From Acidovorax sp. (lineage in GTDB: Bacteria > Pseudomonadota > Gammaproteobacteria > Burkholderiales > Burkholderiaceae_C), in the NCBI RefSeq assembly GCF_021287135.1, contig NZ_JAJTBB010000021.1:62001-126000 (forward strand): a stretch of DNA of 64,000 bases, given 5' to 3'. The notes below the pieces were generated by a model that searched no databases, was not told the origin of the DNA, and worked only from the letters and a program-made list of their open reading frames with translations. The translations under genes and the position numbers were made by a program. Shown here piece after piece: positions 27,451-36,356 of the stretch (the stretch's first letter is position 1; each line of letters begins with the position of its first letter).

Positions 27451-28683
27451 ATGCCCGCTTTTTCCTTTGAAGCCCTGGACGCCCAGGGCCAGACCCGCAA
27501 AGGCCTCATGGAGGCCGACACGGCCAAGGCCGCGCGCAGCCTGCTGCGGGCCCAGGCGCTGGTGCCCCTGGCCGTGGAGCTGGTGCAGACCGGCCGCTCG
27601 ATGGACGGCAGTGCGGCCGGTGCGGGTCGGCGGTGGTTCACCCGGCCCGTGTTCGGCGCAACGGCGCTGGCCATCTGGACCCGGCAGATTGCCGGGCTGG
27701 TGTCCTCGGGCCTGCCCCTGGAGCGCGCGCTCGCGGCGCTCTCCGAAGAGGCGGACGACGAGCGCCAGCGCCACCTGGTGGCCGCGCTGCGGGCCGAAGT
27801 GAATGCCGGCGCGACGTTTGCGCGGGCCTTGTCGCAGCACCCGCGCGAGTTCTCGGATATCTACTGCGCCGTGATCGGCGCGGGCGAGCACAGCGGCAAC
27901 CTGGGGCTGGTGCTCGAGCGCCTGGCTGACGACCTGGAAGAGCGCCAGGCCCTCAAGGCCAAGCTGGTGGGCGCGGCGCTGTACCCGGCCATCGTCACCG
28001 TGGTGGCCATCGTGATCGTGCTGTTCCTGGTGGGCTATGTGGTGCCCCAGGTGGCGAGCGTGTTTGCCGGCACCAAGCGCGCCCTGCCCTTCCTCACCGT
28101 CGCCATGATGGGCATCAGCGGGTTTGTGCGCAGCTATGGCTGGGTGCTGCTGATTGCTATTATTTTGATAGCTGTTTGCGCCCGCTGGGCGCTGACTTTC
28201 GAGCATTTTCGTCAAAAATTCGACGCCGCATGGCTGCGTCTGCCGCTGGTGGGCAAGCTGGCGCGCGGCTACAACGCGGCGCGTTTTGCGGGCACCCTGG
28301 CCATGCTGGCGGGTGCGGGCGTGCCCATCCTGAAGGCGCTGCAGGCCGCTGCCGAAACCCTGAACAACCGCGCCTTGCGCACCGACGCGCTGGACGCGCT
28401 GGTGCTGGTCCGCGAGGGCGCCCCGCTGGCTTCCGCGCTGGCGCAGAAGAAGCGCTTTCCGGGCCTGCTATCGATGTTCGCGCGCCTGGGCGAGCAAACG
28501 GGCCAGCTGCCCGTGATGCTGCAGCGCGCCGCGCGCCAGCTGTCCACCGAAGTGCAGCGCCGCGCCATGCAGCTGGCCACCATCCTGGAGCCGCTGCTCA
28601 TCGTGGCCATGGGCGGCATCGTGATGCTGATCGTGCTGGCGGTGCTGCTGCCGATCATCCAGCTGAACCAATTCGTGAAGTAA
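27451..28683 (+). CDS. Type II secretion / type IV pilus F family inner-membrane protein
   Basis: The 410-residue protein has the GspF/PilC layout: a short N-terminal FSFEALDAQGQTRKGLMEAD, then two T2SSF domains (about 75-195 and 275-400), each followed by membrane helices, with SGLPLERALAAL and GAGVPILKALQAAAE as the repeat motifs. It is a platform protein for pseudopilin assembly. No other gsp or pil gene lies in the window, so it is an orphan or works with genes elsewhere. The segment at residues 235-255 is encoded by a copy of a dispersed repeat (see the repeat entry). It is followed after 7 bp by the nucleotidase gene. Confidence 0.85.
   Translation: MPAFSFEALDAQGQTRKGLMEADTAKAARSLLRAQALVPLAVELVQTGRSMDGSAAGAGRRWFTRPVFGATALAIWTRQIAGLVSSGLPLERALAALSEEADDERQRHLVAALRAEVNAGATFARALSQHPREFSDIYCAVIGAGEHSGNLGLVLERLADDLEERQALKAKLVGAALYPAIVTVVAIVIVLFLVGYVVPQVASVFAGTKRALPFLTVAMMGISGFVRSYGWVLLIAIILIAVCARWALTFEHFRQKFDAAWLRLPLVGKLARGYNAARFAGTLAMLAGAGVPILKALQAAAETLNNRALRTDALDALVLVREGAPLASALAQKKRFPGLLSMFARLGEQTGQLPVMLQRAARQLSTEVQRRAMQLATILEPLLIVAMGGIVMLIVLAVLLPIIQLNQFVK
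28155..28216 (-). repeat. Dispersed Comamonadaceae-type repeat inside gspF-like gene
   Basis: Read on the minus strand, this segment contains GTCAGCGCCC, GGGCGCAAACAGCTATCA and AAATAATAGC. It follows the same plan as the intergenic copies at 30144, 39485, 42671 and 55525 (AGCGCTT, a short loop, AAGCGC, AGCAGCTAT, AT-rich tail). Here it is in frame and encodes a membrane helix part. Confidence 0.6.
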
Positions 28684-28690
28684 CCCTGCC

Positions 28691-29611
28691 ATGCCTGTGA
28701 CGCTGGACGACAAGCTGGTGGTGGCGATCTCCTCGCGCGCCCTCTTCAATTTCGAAGAAGAGAACCTGCTCTTCGAAGCGGGCGACGAGGAGGCCTACAT
28801 GCGCCACCAGCTGGCCCTGGTGCGCCAGCCCGCACGGCCCGGCGTGGCGTTTTCGCTGGTGCGCAAGCTGCTCGCCTTCAACACGCCGGACGTGCAGCGG
28901 GTGGAGGTGGTGATGCTCTCGCGCAACGACCCGGCCAGCGGCATGCGCGTGTTCGCCTCGGCCCAGGCGGCGGGCATGCGCATCGAGCGCGGGGTGTTCA
29001 CGCGCGGACGCGACCCGTTTGCCTACCTCCGGCCGCTGGGCGCCCACCTGTTCCTGTCGGCCAACGAGACGGACGTGCGCCAGGCGCTGTCCATCGGCTT
29101 TCCGGCCGCGCGGGTGATGACCGACTCCACCCCCGCGGGCGACCGGTTTCCGGGCGAAGTGCGCATTGCCTTCGACGGCGACGCCGTGCTGTTCTCGGAC
29201 GAAGCCGAGCGCGTGTACCAGGAGGGCGGCCTGCCCGCCTTCCAGCTCAACGAGGTGGACAAGGCCAACCAGCCGCTGGCCGGCGGGCCGTTCAAGCCGC
29301 TGCTGGCCGCGCTGCACCGGCTGCAGCAGCAGGCGCAGGCCTCGCACACCATGCGCATCCGCACGGCGCTGGTCACGGCGCGCAGCGCCCCCGCCCACGA
29401 GCGCGCCGTGCGCACGCTGCTGGACTGGGGCATCAGCGTGGACGAGGCGATGTTCCTGGGCGGGCTGGAGAAAGGCCCGTTCCTGCGCGAGTTCGAGCCC
29501 GACTTCTTCTTTGACGACCAGACCGGCCACGTCACTTCGGCCGCGCGGCATGTGCCGGCAGGCCACGTGAGCAGCGGCATTTCCAACACCGAAAGAACCG
29601 CTGGCGCGTAG
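28691..29611 (+). CDS. 5'-nucleotidase (cytosolic 5'-nucleotidase 1-like)
   Basis: The 306-residue protein matches the bacterial 5'-nucleotidase family related to eukaryotic cN-I. It has LVVAISSRALFNFEEE at residues 9-24, HLFLSANETDVRQAL near 118, RIAFDGDAVLFSDEAE near 158 and EAMFLGGLEKGPFLREF near 257. It dephosphorylates nucleoside monophosphates in the cytosol. ATG 28691 lies 7 bp after the gspF-like stop. The pairing with a secretion-type protein seems incidental. Confidence 0.85.
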   Translation: MPVTLDDKLVVAISSRALFNFEEENLLFEAGDEEAYMRHQLALVRQPARPGVAFSLVRKLLAFNTPDVQRVEVVMLSRNDPASGMRVFASAQAAGMRIERGVFTRGRDPFAYLRPLGAHLFLSANETDVRQALSIGFPAARVMTDSTPAGDRFPGEVRIAFDGDAVLFSDEAERVYQEGGLPAFQLNEVDKANQPLAGGPFKPLLAALHRLQQQAQASHTMRIRTALVTARSAPAHERAVRTLLDWGISVDEAMFLGGLEKGPFLREFEPDFFFDDQTGHVTSAARHVPAGHVSSGISNTERTAGA

Positions 29612-29737
29612 GCCACGGTTCAAAGACCACGCAAAGTCTTGCAACGCTGGGTGAAAGCTTGCAAAGACCCCGTTGCATTCACCCTGCAACAAGCCGCGTG
29701 TGCCACCATGCATGCCTAGCGTTTCCGGGAGCTGCTC

Positions 29738-30130
29738 TTGCACCACCGACTTTTCTCCGCCGCTGCCCGCACCGCCGCCTGGGCTGCCGCCTTGGCCATG
29801 GCGGGGGCCGCCACCGTCTGCATGGCCGGGGAGGCATCCGCCACAGCCCCCGGCACGCCCGAAGCCCCGCAGGCCGGGCTGACCAAGGGCGAAGTCAAGG
29901 CCATGCGCGAATTCAAGATGCTGGACTTTGACGGCAATGGCAAGCTCAGCCGCACGGAGGTCAAGCTCTTTCCCCGGCTTTCTGCCGCCTTTGACGACGC
30001 GGATACCGACAAGGACGGCTACGTGTCGTATGAGGAAGTGCGCGCGTTTGCCGCCAAATACCGGGCGGAACGTGAACGCAACAAGGCGGCGCAGGCGGCC
30101 GGCGATACCGCAGCGCCCGCAGCGCGCTGA
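29738..30130 (+). CDS. Secreted EF-hand protein
   Basis: The 130-residue protein has a signal peptide (AAWAAALAMAGAATVCMAGEASA) and two canonical EF-hand loops, DFDGNGKLSRTE near 63-74 and DTDKDGYVSYEE near 88-99, which should bind calcium. The start is TTG 29738, six bases after GGGAG. EF-hand proteins with signal peptides are periplasmic calcium binders in Proteobacteria; the role is unknown. The C-terminal tail is Ala- and Arg-rich. Confidence 0.8.
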   Translation: MHHRLFSAAARTAAWAAALAMAGAATVCMAGEASATAPGTPEAPQAGLTKGEVKAMREFKMLDFDGNGKLSRTEVKLFPRLSAAFDDADTDKDGYVSYEEVRAFAAKYRAERERNKAAQAAGDTAAPAAR

Positions 30131-30143
30131 AACATTTCAGATC

Positions 30144-30200
30144 AAAAAAGGCCTCTAGCGCTTGTGCAGAAAGCGGTAGCAGCTATATTTTTAATAGCAT
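30144..30200 (+). repeat. Dispersed repeat, copy 1
   Basis: Contains GGCCTCTAGCGCTTGTG, CAGAAAGCGGTAGCAGCTAT and the tail ATTTTTAATAGCA. It lies between the EF-hand gene and the convergent hypothetical gene. Confidence 0.75.
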
Positions 30201-30228
30201 TTAGGCCGCGAGACGCCGGCCGGGCCGC

Positions 30229-30660
30229 TCACAGGCCGCCCGTGCGCTTGACCTTGGGATCGGAATAGGTCAGCGGCTCGTTCTTGACCTGCTGGGCCAG
30301 CCGCTCCTGCAAGGTCATCTTGTTGATGTCCTGGGCCACCTCCACCGCGCTGCCGCTGGCCCGCCACATGGACTGGATCAACTCCAGCAGCTGCTTGTAG
30401 ATGGGCTCTTTCGGCGGCTCGGGCGGCTCCTCCACGGTCTCCTTCTTCTTCACTTCCGTCCAGTCGCGGTTGGCAACATCCGGGGCGGAGGGCTTGTCGG
30501 GCTCCCGCACGATGGCGCCTTCTCCGAGCCGGTCCATGGACTCCACCGGATTGGAGGGGTTGATAGGCCGCACGGGCGGCGCGCCGGAAGCGCCCGTGGA
30601 ATACAAATCAGCGCCCTGAGGACGCCAACTCGGCGATCGGTCGACAGGTGGCATTTGCAT
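30229..30660 (-). CDS. Conserved hypothetical proline-rich protein
   Basis: This 143-residue protein has no signal peptide or membrane helix. The first 90 residues are rich in Pro, Ser and Glu (EEPPEPPKEPIYKQLLELIQ), followed by an amphipathic region and a basic end (SDPKVKRTGGL). I do not recognise the family. Codon use fits a real gene and the frame ends cleanly between a repeat copy and a gene-free stretch. No function is proposed. Confidence 0.6.
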   Translation of the reverse strand: MQMPPVDRSPSWRPQGADLYSTGASGAPPVRPINPSNPVESMDRLGEGAIVREPDKPSAPDVANRDWTEVKKKETVEEPPEPPKEPIYKQLLELIQSMWRASGSAVEVAQDINKMTLQERLAQQVKNEPLTYSDPKVKRTGGL

Positions 30661-30959
30661 GGCAGTGGCCCGGTAGTTGTGACAATGGAAAAGAAGGAGC
30701 GGAGGCTTTTCCGGCCTCTTCGTACATCCATTTCGGTAAAAAGAAGGGGAAATTTAGGCTTTTTTCACCGATTGACACAAAACTAGGGTTTACCCCTAGA
30801 AATGACCGCAGAACGAGCGCCCGCCTGCCCGGCACACCAGGCACACGCAGCGCACCGAGAGCCAGGCGCAGCGCTGCGTCCACCCTCAGTCGGAATGGGG
30901 GCTATGGGGGCGACAGCCACCCGGCGCCACATCCGGCCGGCCGGGTAGCGCCCCCTCCG
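30661..30959. other. Gene-free stretch
   Basis: About 300 bp with no gene. An AT-rich patch near 30740-30800 may hold a promoter for the minus-strand hypothetical gene. I see no repeat or terminator. Confidence 0.4.
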
Positions 30960-31460
30960 TCAGAGAAAGCGCTCGAGCAAACGGCGCGAGTGCCGGTCCA
31001 GGGCCGTGGTGTCGCGCACCCGGAACTGCACGCCATCGCCACCGGCGATGAGCAGATGGGTGCGGCCGCCCAGGCGGCGGATGTCCTCTTCCCCCTTGAG
31101 GACCAAGCTTGCCGGCCCCCGATCGGTTTCCACCTGCCAGGTACTTGGGGTGGAAAAGCTCGAAACGGCGAGGATTTTTTCGATAGTGGGCACAAACTCG
31201 CGCGCTTGCAGCTCCGCCTCGATCAGTTGCCGCACGGCGGGGTCCAGGGTGTCCAGCCGGTCCACCCAGCAGAGCTCGTGGCCGTCCGCCCCCATCAGGG
31301 ACAGCCCTTCGCCCGGCGCCGCGATGGGAAAGGCCCGCACCGGCAGCACGCCCTCGTGCACCGTGCCGTCCGGCAGCGTGAGAACCAGCCGGCCATGGGC
31401 GTTGCGGGCCAGCGCAAAGGCCGGCTGCAAGGGCATCGCGGCGGTAGACGGGGTGTTCAT
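30960..31460 (-). CDS. DUF1854 protein associated with cyanophycin metabolism
   Basis: The 166-residue protein contains the DUF1854 pattern (GRLVLTLPDGTVHEGVLPVR, HELCWVDRLDTLD, FVPTIEKILAVS, SFSTPSTWQVETDRG). DUF1854 proteins occur beside an ABC transporter next to cyanophycin synthetases in Burkholderiales. ATG 31460 with CAGGAAA upstream is the likely start; a GTG at 31487 would overlap the ABC gene stop. Both genes are on the minus strand and coupled, divergent from cphA. The function is unknown. Confidence 0.8.
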   Translation of the reverse strand: MNTPSTAAMPLQPAFALARNAHGRLVLTLPDGTVHEGVLPVRAFPIAAPGEGLSLMGADGHELCWVDRLDTLDPAVRQLIEAELQAREFVPTIEKILAVSSFSTPSTWQVETDRGPASLVLKGEEDIRRLGGRTHLLIAGGDGVQFRVRDTTALDRHSRRLLERFL

Positions 31461-31483
31461 GGCGATTTCCTGCGAAAAAACGG

Positions 31484-33790
31484 TCACGGCTGGCCCGCCG
31501 GGTGGGCGGAATGCAACAGGCTGCTGTCAATAAGGACACCCGCCGCCTGCGCGTCTTCCTCGGCGCGGCGGGCCTGGGCTTCGTACAGGCGCCAGTAGGC
31601 GCCCTGCTTTTCCATGAGCTCGTCGTGCGGCCCCACTTCCACCACCTCGCCGCGGTCCATCACCACCAGGCGGTCGGCCTTGCGCAGGGTGGACAGGCGG
31701 TGGGCAATGGCAATCGTCGTGCGGCCCTGCACCAGGTTGTCCAGCGCGCGCTGGATTTCCTTTTCGGTCTCGGTGTCCACGGCCGAGGTGGCCTCGTCCA
31801 GGATCAGGATGCGCGGGTCGATCAGCAGCGCGCGGGCAATGCTGATGCGCTGGCGCTCGCCGCCCGACAGGCCCTGGCCGCGCTCGCCCACCAGCGAGTC
31901 ATAGCCGTGCGGCAGGCGCAGGATGAACTCGTGCGCGTGCGCGGCGCGGGCCGCCGCCACGATCTCTTCGCGCGTGGCCTCAGGCTTGCCGTAGGCGATG
32001 TTCTCGGCAATGGTGCCGAAGAACAGAAAGGGCTCCTGCAGCACCAGGCCGATGTGGCGGCGGTAGTCGGCCACGGCAAAGCGGCGGATGTCGATGCCGT
32101 CCACCTGGATGGAGCCATCGCTCACGTCGTAGAAGCGGCTGATCAGGTTGACCAGCGTGCTCTTGCCCGAGCCACTGTGGCCCACCAGGCCGATCATCTC
32201 GCCGGGGCGGATGTCCAGATCCAGCCCCTTGATGACCGCGCGGCTGCCGTAGCGAAAGCCCACGCCCTGCATGCTGATGGCGCCTTGCACCTTGTCCACC
32301 TTCACGGGCTGGGCGGGGTCGGGCACGTTGCTCACGTGGTCCAGGATGTCGAAGATCCGCTTGGCGCCGGCGGCCGCCTTCTGGGTGACCGAGACGATGC
32401 GGCTCATCGAATCGAGCCGGCCGTAGAACCGGCCGATGTACGCAATGAAGGCGGTGAGCACACCGACGGTGATCTGGTTGCGTGACACCAGCCAGATGCC
32501 AAACGCCCACACCACCAGCAGGCCGACTTCGGTGAGCAGCGACACGGTGGGCGTGAACAGGCTCCAGGTCTTGTTGAGCTTGTCGTTCACCTCCAGGTTG
32601 TGCTGGTTGGCGTCGCGAAAGCGCTGGGCTTCGCGCTTTTCCTGGGCAAAGGCCTTGACCACGCGGATGCCGGGAATGGTGTCGGCCAGCACGTTGGTCA
32701 CTTCAGACCAGACCCGGTCGATCTTTTCAAACCCCGTGCGCAGGCGGTCGCGCACGGTGTGGATCATCCAGCCGATGAAGGGCAGCGGCACCAGCGTGAC
32801 CAGCGCCAGCCACGGGTTGATGGAGAACAGGATCGCCGCCGTCATCACGATCATGAGCACATCGGTCACGAAATCCAGCGCGTGCAGCGACAGGAACACG
32901 TTGATGCGGTCCGTCTCCGAGCCGATGCGCGCCATCAGGTCGCCCGTGCGCTTGCCGCCAAAGTAGTCCAGCGACAGGCGCAGCAGGTGCTCGTAGGTGG
33001 TGGTGCGCAGGTCGGCGCCGATGCGCTCGGACACCAGCGCCAGGATGTAGGTGCGCGCCCAGGAGAGGCCCCAGGCCAGCAGGGCCGACAGCAGCAGCCC
33101 GCCCAGGTACAGCAGCACCAGCTTCGGGTCGATCTTCTGCCCGTTCTGGAAGGGAATCAGGATGTCGTCCATTAGCGGGATGGTCAGGTACGGCGGCACC
33201 AGCGTGGCGGCCGTGGACGCCAGCGTGAGGCCCAGGCCGGCGGCCAGCTGCTTGCGGTAGGGGTGGGCAAAGCGCCACAGGCGCAGCAGCACCCAGGTGG
33301 ACGTCTGCGGCGGCTGCGCGCGGGCGCAGGCGGGGCATTCATCGGTGTCGGGCGGCAGCGGGGTGTGGCAGGTGGGGCAGCTGGGTTCGTCGTCGTCCGC
33401 CGCGTGGTTGCCGGCACCGCGGGCCATCTGCTGGTCAAAGCGCTGCACCAGGCGCAGGGCCTGCGGGTGGTGCGCCAGCGTGAAGCGCCACAACGCCTCG
33501 CGCGCGGCGGGGCTGTGCAGTTCCAGCGTGCCCACGCCGCCGTGGTCGTGGAGCTTCAACGCCACGCCGTCCCGCAGCGGCCAGCTGCGCCAGCCCGTGC
33601 CGGCGGGATCGCAGGCCAGGAGCCGCTCGGAAGTCACCACCACCCAGCCGGCCGCAAACCGCAGATCCGCGCTCAGGTCAACCTGCAGCGCGGCCAGCAC
33701 GTTTTCTTCGGAAGCGAGCATGGCCCGCAAATCGGCCCCTTGCGGGCCAGCAAAGACACCCGAGGCGTCCACAGAATGGTGATGTTGCAT
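31484..33790 (-). CDS. ABC transporter with fused permease and ATPase, cyanophycin-associated
   Basis: The 768-residue protein has three parts. The N-terminal region of about 170 residues ends in a zinc-ribbon-like CPTCHTPLPPDTDECPAC. A six-helix ABC exporter domain runs from about 185 to 490. The ATPase domain has Walker A GHSGSGKST near 555, signature LSGGERQR near 655 and Walker B ILILDEATS. This is the MsbA-type half-transporter layout with an extra N-terminal domain. ATG 33790 begins the recognisable protein; the frame extends upstream to 33949 without support. It is divergent from cphA2-like and overlaps or abuts the DUF1854 gene. The substrate is unknown; linkage to cyanophycin is by location. 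Confidence 0.85.
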   Translation of the reverse strand: MQHHHSVDASGVFAGPQGADLRAMLASEENVLAALQVDLSADLRFAAGWVVVTSERLLACDPAGTGWRSWPLRDGVALKLHDHGGVGTLELHSPAAREALWRFTLAHHPQALRLVQRFDQQMARGAGNHAADDDEPSCPTCHTPLPPDTDECPACARAQPPQTSTWVLLRLWRFAHPYRKQLAAGLGLTLASTAATLVPPYLTIPLMDDILIPFQNGQKIDPKLVLLYLGGLLLSALLAWGLSWARTYILALVSERIGADLRTTTYEHLLRLSLDYFGGKRTGDLMARIGSETDRINVFLSLHALDFVTDVLMIVMTAAILFSINPWLALVTLVPLPFIGWMIHTVRDRLRTGFEKIDRVWSEVTNVLADTIPGIRVVKAFAQEKREAQRFRDANQHNLEVNDKLNKTWSLFTPTVSLLTEVGLLVVWAFGIWLVSRNQITVGVLTAFIAYIGRFYGRLDSMSRIVSVTQKAAAGAKRIFDILDHVSNVPDPAQPVKVDKVQGAISMQGVGFRYGSRAVIKGLDLDIRPGEMIGLVGHSGSGKSTLVNLISRFYDVSDGSIQVDGIDIRRFAVADYRRHIGLVLQEPFLFFGTIAENIAYGKPEATREEIVAAARAAHAHEFILRLPHGYDSLVGERGQGLSGGERQRISIARALLIDPRILILDEATSAVDTETEKEIQRALDNLVQGRTTIAIAHRLSTLRKADRLVVMDRGEVVEVGPHDELMEKQGAYWRLYEAQARRAEEDAQAAGVLIDSSLLHSAHPAGQP

Positions 33791-34022
33791 TTTTGGTTGG
33801 TTTTTCCGCCCCCGGCGGCCTGGGGCGACCCATCTCGCGAAAGCGAGAATTCTCCCCGATACTGCACGCCACGGCGCGACGGCATCCGTCCATAACGCCC
33901 GGGGAGCCCCGTCGGCTGACAGCTGCGCGGCGTCTCCGGACTGGAGCACAATTCCAGTCTCGAAAGTTCACTTTTTCAAGTACAGCCCTCATCCGGCCGG
34001 ACAACCCCACCCGCTGCACTCC

Positions 34023-36233
34023 ATGGCGAAACTCAACGACATCCAACTGCTTCGCATCAACTACCTGCGCGGCCCCAACATCTGGACGTACCGGCCCGTG
34101 CTGGAGGTCTGGCTGGACCTGGGGGAACTGGAGGACTACCCGTCCAACACCCTTCCCGGCTTCAACAGCCGTCTCACGGCCTGGCTGCCGGCCCTGATCG
34201 AGCACCACTGCGGCGTAGGCGAGCGCGGCGGCTTCCTGCAGCGGCTGGAAGAAGGCACCTGGTGCGGCCACGTGCTGGAGCACATCGTGATCGAATTGCT
34301 GAACCTGGCGGGCATGCCCACCGGTTTCGGCCAGACGCGCTCCACCTCCCAGCGCGGGGTGTACCGCATGGTGTTCCGCGCTCGCGACGAGAGCGTGGCC
34401 CGCGTGGCGCTGGCCCAGGGCCATGCGCTCATCATGGCCGCCATCAACGACGAGCCGTTTGACGTGCAAGCTGCCGTGGCGCGCGTGCGCACCGAGGTGG
34501 ACGACCAGTACCTCGGCCCCAGCACCGCGTGCATCGTCACCGCCGCCACCGACCGCGGCATCCCGCACATCCGCCTGAACGACGGCAACCTGGTGCAACT
34601 GGGCTACGGCGCCAGCCAGCGCCGCATCTGGACGGCCGAAACCGAGTTCACCAGCGCGATTGCCGAAGGCATCGCCAGCGACAAGGACCTGACCAAGACC
34701 CTGCTCAAGTCCTGCGGCGTGCCCATCCCCGAGGGCCAGGTCGTCAACAGCCCCGAAGAGGCCTGGGAAGCCGCGCAGGACATCGGCCTGCCGGTGGTGG
34801 TCAAGCCGTCGGACGGCAACCACGGCCGCGGCGTGACGCTGGACCTGCGCAAGAAGGAAGACATCGAAGCCGCTTACCACGTGGCCTACCCCGAAGGCAG
34901 CGACGTGATGGTGGAGCGCTTCATCCCCGGCGACGAGCACCGCCTGCTGGTGGTGGGCGGCAAGGTGGTGGCCGCGGCGCGCGGCGAGGTGGTCACCATC
35001 ACCGGAAACGGCCGCAACACCGTCAAGGAGCTGATCGACACGCAGCTCAACTCCGACCCGCGGCGCGGCTATGAAGAAGAGTACCCGCTCGAAATCATCG
35101 ACCTGGCCACCGACACCAAGGTGCAGCTGGAACTCAAGCGCCAGGACCTGGAGGCCGACTCCGTGCCCGCCGCAGGCCGTCAGGTGGTGGTGCAGCGCAA
35201 CGGCAACGTGGCCGTGGACTGCACCGACGACGTGCACCCTGAGGTGGCCTACATCGCCCAGCTCGCCGCCAAGGTGGTGGGCCTGGACATTGCCGGCATC
35301 GACCTGGTGGCCCGCGACATCGGGAAGCCCCTGCACGCCCAGGGCGGCGCCATCGTCGAAGTGAATGCCGGCCCCGGCCTGCTGATGCACCTCAAGCCCG
35401 CCGAGGGCGCCCCCCGCCCCGTGGGGCAGGCCATTGCCGAGCACCTGTTCCCGTCGGAAGATGGCGACGCCGCGGCGCCCGCCGGGCGCATCCCGCTGGT
35501 GGGGGTGGCCGGTACCCGGGGCACCGCCACCATCGCCCGCGTCGTGGCCTGGCTGATGCACCTGGGTGGCTACCACACCGGCCTGGCCTGCCGTGAGGGC
35601 TTGTTCCTCGACCGCCGCCGCGTCGAATCCACCGACTGCGCCCATTGGGAAGCTGCGCACCGCCTGCTCATGAACAAGATGGTGCAGGCTGCCGTGATCG
35701 AGAGCGACGCCCGCACCATTCTGCGCGACGGGCTGGCCTACGACCGCTGCCAGGTGGGCGTGGTCACGGACATGGACGGCGTGGAAGCCCTGGCCGAATT
35801 CGACGTGCACGAGCAGGACCAGATGACCAAGGTGATGCGCACCCAGGTCGACGTGGTGCTGTCCGAGGGCGCGGCCGTGCTCAACGCCGCCATCCCGCAG
35901 GTGGCCGATCTGGCGCCGCTGTCGGACGGGGCCGTGGTGCTGTACGCGCAAGACGCCAACCTGCCCGTGATCGTGGAGCACCGCGCCAAGGACAACGGCC
36001 GTGCCGTGGTCGTGAAGAACGGGCGCGTGGTGCTGGCCACGGGCAGCGCGGAACACGTGCTGGGCTCGCTGGCGGACCTGACCTTCGGCCGCAACGCCGT
36101 GGTGCCCGACACCGAAGCCCTGCTGGCGGCCATCGGAGCGGCCTGGGCGCTGGACATCGCACCCGACCTGATCGGTGCGGGCATCAAGACCTTTGAGCCC
36201 GACCTGCCGGCCCCGGCGGGGCTGCCCACCTGA
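34023..36233 (+). CDS. cphA2: CphA2-like cyanophycin synthetase with degenerate Mur-ligase domain
   Basis: The 736-residue protein has the CphA N-domain (LRGPNIWTYRPVLEVWLDL), an ATP-grasp domain at about 215-470 (DKDLTKTLLKSCGVPIPEGQ, LPVVVKPSDGNHGRGVT, EVNAGPGLLMHLKPAEG) and a Mur-ligase-like third domain. In the third domain the P-loop reads GVAGTRGTATIAR where active enzymes have GTNGKTT, so the Walker Lys is missing. The domain is also shorter than in CphA1. By analogy with cyanobacterial CphA2, which polymerises beta-Asp-Arg dipeptides with one ATP site, this paralog may do the same or assist CphA1. ATG 34023 fits the family start; cphA1 follows 123 bp later. Confidence 0.9.
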   Translation: MAKLNDIQLLRINYLRGPNIWTYRPVLEVWLDLGELEDYPSNTLPGFNSRLTAWLPALIEHHCGVGERGGFLQRLEEGTWCGHVLEHIVIELLNLAGMPTGFGQTRSTSQRGVYRMVFRARDESVARVALAQGHALIMAAINDEPFDVQAAVARVRTEVDDQYLGPSTACIVTAATDRGIPHIRLNDGNLVQLGYGASQRRIWTAETEFTSAIAEGIASDKDLTKTLLKSCGVPIPEGQVVNSPEEAWEAAQDIGLPVVVKPSDGNHGRGVTLDLRKKEDIEAAYHVAYPEGSDVMVERFIPGDEHRLLVVGGKVVAAARGEVVTITGNGRNTVKELIDTQLNSDPRRGYEEEYPLEIIDLATDTKVQLELKRQDLEADSVPAAGRQVVVQRNGNVAVDCTDDVHPEVAYIAQLAAKVVGLDIAGIDLVARDIGKPLHAQGGAIVEVNAGPGLLMHLKPAEGAPRPVGQAIAEHLFPSEDGDAAAPAGRIPLVGVAGTRGTATIARVVAWLMHLGGYHTGLACREGLFLDRRRVESTDCAHWEAAHRLLMNKMVQAAVIESDARTILRDGLAYDRCQVGVVTDMDGVEALAEFDVHEQDQMTKVMRTQVDVVLSEGAAVLNAAIPQVADLAPLSDGAVVLYAQDANLPVIVEHRAKDNGRAVVVKNGRVVLATGSAEHVLGSLADLTFGRNAVVPDTEALLAAIGAAWALDIAPDLIGAGIKTFEPDLPAPAGLPT

Positions 36234-36356
36234 TGACCACAGGCGGCCGCGCCGCCGGCCCGGGCCCCGCCCGTGGCCTGCGTGCGATGGCCGCCCGGCG
36301 CACGCCACCGCTGCAATAACGCACCCTGAACGAACACCACCAAGACGAGACTCCCC

